A stretch of DNA of 64,000 bases, from contig CBDCNI010000001.1 of the NCBI GenBank assembly GCA_965219175.1, positions 930,001-994,000 of the forward strand, given 5' to 3'. Source of the DNA: JBBPZK01 sp965219175. Lineage in GTDB: Bacteria > Actinomycetota > Rubrobacteria > Rubrobacterales > Rubrobacteraceae. Below are positions 61,192 through 64,000 of this stretch, piece by piece. The notes beneath the pieces were generated by a model. It was not told the DNA's origin. It worked only from the letters and a program-made list of their open reading frames with translations, and ran no database searches. The number at the start of each line of letters is the position of its first letter. Position 1 is the first letter of the stretch. The translations under genes and the position numbers were made by a program.

Positions 61192-61551
61192 TTGGATACA
61201 AGTGTATCGGCCGGCAGCATAGAGGTGAGCAACCTGGATCGGGCGCATGCCCTGGTGAAGTTGGCCGGTGAGTTCGATATTGACGACCTCGACGCTCTCC
61301 GGAAGGTCGTGGGCGGCGCTTCGGGATCGGGAAAGATAACCTGCGTGGACCTCTCGGAGGTAACTTTCCTGGACCTGCTTTGCGCCAGGGAACTTGCGGA
61401 AAAATCTAGTCTCACTGATGGTTGCCTCATACTTCACGATCCATCTCGGCAAGCGGAGTCTAGCTTCGCGGTTTGCTCTTTGGAAGGCATGCTCGACGCG
61501 CGCGTTACCGCCGAGGAAGAGGTGAGAAGGGTGATTTTGAAAGGTTCATGA
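61192..61551 (+). CDS. STAS-domain protein lacking the usual phospho-serine
   Basis: 119 residues if started at TTG 61192 (four bases after AGAGG); GTG 61189 or the frame start at 61129 are alternatives. The STAS fold of anti-sigma-factor antagonists is seen (AHALVKLAGEFDIDDLDALR, CVDLSEVTFLDLLCARELAE). The position that carries the phosphorylatable Ser in SpoIIAA-like proteins reads DLLC, so classic kinase switching seems impossible. It overlaps the next gene (ATGA). Confidence 0.8.
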   Translation: MDTSVSAGSIEVSNLDRAHALVKLAGEFDIDDLDALRKVVGGASGSGKITCVDLSEVTFLDLLCARELAEKSSLTDGCLILHDPSRQAESSFAVCSLEGMLDARVTAEEEVRRVILKGS

Positions 61552-61928
61552 GACAAACGATGATCCCGTCCAAGGCGGTAGAGCGGAGGAAGATGGAGAT
61601 GGGCTTCACGGTCGAGAACATTGGAGCCGGTGGTCGGGGGAATGCGAGGTACTGGGACGAGGACGACTACCGGGCCGGGTACCAAGCTCTCACCGACGCA
61701 TGCTGGGTCTACCAGTACCGCAACCTGGAGCAGAACCTGCGCCGCTTTGGCTGGCGGCAGGCACGCCGGCGCTCTCTCAAGAATGGAGCGTTGAGCCGGG
61801 AGTGGGCCGACCGCGGCCACGGAGACCTGCGCCTAACCCGTGGCGGACTCGGGATGCGATTCGAGAGCGGCATCCGGGTCATAAGCTGGAAAGAGCTCAA
61901 GGAGATGATCGAAGCGCGCCGCTCCTGA
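61548..61928 (+). CDS. Unknown protein coupled to the STAS gene
   Basis: 126 residues from ATG 61548, four bases overlapping the STAS stop, with AAAGG upstream. Rich in Arg, Trp and Tyr, with the pattern YWDEDDYRAGYQALTDACWV and a second helical part LRRFGWRQARRRSL. No family recognised. The coupling to the STAS gene suggests a functional partner. Confidence 0.65.
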   Translation: MRQTMIPSKAVERRKMEMGFTVENIGAGGRGNARYWDEDDYRAGYQALTDACWVYQYRNLEQNLRRFGWRQARRRSLKNGALSREWADRGHGDLRLTRGGLGMRFESGIRVISWKELKEMIEARRS

Positions 61929-62142
61929 GACCTCCTGAGCCGCTCCTCATTACTCGCGTCCGTACCATGAGACCCGTCTGAGATGATAATCGGTTTCCGG
62001 AGTTATTCGCGGAGCCGACGTCTGAGTCGGAGTCTCATCGTCCTCTTAGAGAACGTCCATACCATGATCGTGATGTAACCCTCGGAAAACGAGCGACAAG
62101 AAGCGTTGGAGCCAGAACGTCCAGCCTGAAAGGTGAGGAGCT

Positions 62143-62775
62143 TTGATCGGTGTAGTAGGCGGTTTGGACTATTCGTTGTTCCGCTCGATGAACGAGGTGT
62201 GGGTGAGCCCATCGTTAGACTATCTGATGCCGCTGTTGAGCCGGGCGGGCGCTATGGGAGCGGTATGGCTCTTGTTGCTCGGTGCTATCGCCGCATTAGG
62301 GAAAAGGACCGGGCGCAGGGTCGCGCTCGCGGGGTTAGTCGCCCTCGTCATCGGGTTCGCCTGCTCCCAGCTACTCAAGGATTTAACCATGCGCCCGAGG
62401 CCTTTCCTCGTCTTGCCGGACGTGCGGCTCCTGGTGCCGACCCCGCACTCATACGCTTTTCCTTCCGGCCACACCACCAGTTCCTTCGCCGCCGCCACCG
62501 GAGTATTACTCGCCGCCAGGAAGATCCTCGGTAAGGTGCCGATCTGGAGTCTCGGGATGCTCGTGCTCGCGGCCGCGATCTCCTACTCGCGAGTCTACGT
62601 CGGTGTTCACTGGCCGACGGATGTTGCGGCAGGCGTTGTGCTCGGGTTGGCGAGCGGTTGGCTCGGAGCCCAACCGACGATAAACCTCGCCGCGCAGTCT
62701 CAAGGTCCGGAGAACCGCGAGGAGAAACCGGAGAGGATGGAGAAGTACAATATGGTTGGAAGGAAGGACAAATGA
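62143..62775 (+). CDS. PAP2-family membrane phosphatase
   Basis: 210 residues from TTG 62143 behind TGAGGAG. All three PAP2 motifs are present: KDLTMRPRP, PSGHT and SRVYVGVHWPTD, within about five membrane helices. It removes phosphate from lipid phosphates such as undecaprenyl diphosphate or phosphatidic acid. Its stop overlaps the start of the response-regulator gene, so it is likely co-regulated with the two-component system. Confidence 0.92.
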   Translation: MIGVVGGLDYSLFRSMNEVWVSPSLDYLMPLLSRAGAMGAVWLLLLGAIAALGKRTGRRVALAGLVALVIGFACSQLLKDLTMRPRPFLVLPDVRLLVPTPHSYAFPSGHTTSSFAAATGVLLAARKILGKVPIWSLGMLVLAAAISYSRVYVGVHWPTDVAAGVVLGLASGWLGAQPTINLAAQSQGPENREEKPERMEKYNMVGRKDK

Positions 62776-63449
62776 AGCCCGGAACACGCGTACTGCTCGT
62801 GGAGGATGACCGCTCGATCGCCGGCTTTGTGGAGCCCGAAATGGAGCATTTCGGCTACCGGGTGCGGTGTGCCTACGACGGTCTCTCGGGTCTCGAGCAG
62901 GCCGAGAAATTCGAGCCCGAGTTGATCTTGCTGGACATCATGCTGCCGAAGCTGGACGGGGTCGGAGTGCTCAAGCGCCTGCGAAAGACGGGCAGCAAGG
63001 TACCCGTGATCATGCTCACGGCCCGCGACGCTACGCTGGACAAGGTACACAGCCTCGACCACGGCGCCGACGACTACCTGACCAAGCCATTCGACGTCGA
63101 GGAGCTACTGGCTCGCGTACGCGCTCTTCTCAGAAGAGCCGAGGGTGAGGAAATACTCAGGGTAGCGGACCTGGAAGTAAATACCGCAACGCGTGAGGTG
63201 AAGCGTGGACGGCGTAACATAGACCTGACTTACAGAGAGTTTGAACTGCTGGAATTTATGTCCCGAAATCCCCGGCGGGTACTCTCGCGGGAGATGCTGC
63301 TCGAGCGGGTCTGGGACCAGGAGTTTGGCTTTCAGACCAACGTCGTGGACGTCTACATCGGTTACCTCAGGAAAAAGGTGGACCTTCCGGGAGAGCCCAG
63401 CCTCATTCACACTTTCCGGCGTGCCGGATACGCTTTGAAAGAGGCTTGA
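62772..63449 (+). CDS. OmpR/PhoB-family response regulator
   Basis: 225 residues from ATG 62772, overlapping the PAP2 stop (ATGA). Receiver domain with acidic pair EDD (11-13), phospho-acceptor Asp55 (LILLDIMLP), Thr in MLTARD and Lys in LTKPFD; then a winged-helix output domain (DLTYREFELLEFM, VWDQEF, DVYIGYLRKKV). It is phosphorylated by the kinase encoded just downstream and binds DNA. Probably regulates PAP2 and envelope genes. Confidence 0.95.
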   Translation: MKPGTRVLLVEDDRSIAGFVEPEMEHFGYRVRCAYDGLSGLEQAEKFEPELILLDIMLPKLDGVGVLKRLRKTGSKVPVIMLTARDATLDKVHSLDHGADDYLTKPFDVEELLARVRALLRRAEGEEILRVADLEVNTATREVKRGRRNIDLTYREFELLEFMSRNPRRVLSREMLLERVWDQEFGFQTNVVDVYIGYLRKKVDLPGEPSLIHTFRRAGYALKEA

Positions 63450-63455
63450 GAGCCC

Positions 63456-64000
63456 TTGCCGATCCGGTGGCGCCTGACCGTCTTCAACGCCCTGGCTATA
63501 GGCACGATACTCTTGCTCCTGGGTCTCGCGCTCTTTTTCCTGCTCAGGGAAGCGTTGCTTGCCAACGTGGAGAGCACCGCCAAAAACCGCGCCCAGAGCG
63601 CGGCGCGTACCATCCAGTCCGGGGACAACCTGAGCCCCGACGACATCGAACAGCTCACCCTCGATGGGGTTTTCGTCGTCGTACGGGATAGGCAAGGCAG
63701 GATCCTCGACCGTACGGTAAACCTGGGTACCGATGAAAAAGCTCGGGACTCAATCTGGAGGAGGGCTCTGTCATCGAAGAAGCAAGTCTCCGGCACGGCG
63801 GAGCTCTCCCGTGGGTCCCCGGACTACGTCTACGCCGTGCCGGTAGATCCACCAAACGGCCGCGCGCGGGTGGTCGAGGCGGGCAAATCCTACGAAGGAG
63901 CCCAGCAGACCATCGAGACCGTAACGACGATCCTCGCCGCCGTGCTCGGCGGGGCGTTGCTATTCTCCATCGGGGGCGCCTACTTCCTGGCGCGGGCGGC
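63456..64000 (+). CDS. Sensor histidine kinase, N-terminal part (runs off right edge)
   Basis: 181 residues seen from TTG 63456. First membrane helix (about 9-30), an external domain (about 35-155), and a second helix (about 160-180) entering the HAMP region. PIRWRLTVFNALAIGTILLL is typical of kinases paired with OmpR-type regulators. The catalytic domains lie outside the window. Confidence 0.88.
   Translation, partial: MPIRWRLTVFNALAIGTILLLLGLALFFLLREALLANVESTAKNRAQSAARTIQSGDNLSPDDIEQLTLDGVFVVVRDRQGRILDRTVNLGTDEKARDSIWRRALSSKKQVSGTAELSRGSPDYVYAVPVDPPNGRARVVEAGKSYEGAQQTIETVTTILAAVLGGALLFSIGGAYFLARA

Noticed and set aside
1..64000. tRNA, rRNA, CRISPR, insertion sequences, prophage
   Set aside because: Intergenic regions were read for T-loop-like motifs, regularly spaced repeats, transposase motifs and phage genes; none was found by eye.

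Overview
The window reads as a chromosomal segment of a high-GC Actinomycetota. Many genes start with TTG or GTG, Shine-Dalgarno sequences are strong, and ATGA/GTGA gene overlaps are frequent. The gene mix (class I PHA synthase, class E-like sortase, DrrA/DrrB exporters, hydantoinases, ECF sigma/zinc anti-sigma pairs, VanW, FemAB-like enzymes) would suit a Rubrobacter-like lineage. That placement is inference by eye and was not checked by any search. No tRNA, rRNA, CRISPR array, insertion sequence or phage gene was found.

Layout. 1-4.2 kb: an edge MFS gene diverges from a dipeptide/oligopeptide ABC set (Tat lipoprotein plus two permeases, no ATPases). 4.3-13.8 kb: class E-like sortase, PHA synthase, zinc ribbon, acyl-CoA dehydrogenase, FAH hydrolase, an SDR lacking the YxxxK motif, a phytoene-desaturase-like flavoprotein, an MFS carrier and a YqaE protein. 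14.5-20.7 kb (minus strand): a complete mycosporine-like amino acid (MAA) sunscreen cluster, mysA-mysB-[TauD-type dioxygenase]-mysC-mysD, preceded by a HAD-like protein that has lost its catalytic aspartates. 21-33 kb: deazaflavin-dependent enzyme, hydantoinase A/B, cyclase, MarR with a DrrAB-type exporter and a clear operator, then a glutarate/acyl-CoA catabolic group (CoA transferase, glutaryl-CoA dehydrogenase, quinone oxidoreductase, alpha/beta hydrolase).

33.3-39.4 kb is a tightly overlapping operon: ECF sigma factor, HxxxCxxC anti-sigma factor, ABC ATPase, and a tandemly duplicated two-gene membrane module whose larger proteins carry a four-cysteine external domain I cannot name. 39.7-53.4 kb is rich in envelope genes: two paralogous GNAT proteins, each preceded by a Shine-Dalgarno-led minicistron, a FemAB-like transferase, a MurJ-like flippase, an ACP/AMP-ligase/PLP-decarboxylase set resembling the enzymes of exosortase loci (no exosortase present), and a VanW protein. 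A TetR-controlled MFS cassette with two operator copies lies within it.

53.6-64 kb: FabG-like SDR, aldo/keto reductase, a truncated envelope-protein remnant, a lipoprotein/two-ATPase/FtsX exporter, a STAS protein without the usual phospho-serine, a PAP2 phosphatase, and a two-component system running off the right edge. The strongest candidates for new biology are the MAA cluster with its embedded dioxygenase and degenerate HAD protein, the sigma/anti-sigma exporter with duplicated membrane modules, and the ACP-based envelope-modification set.
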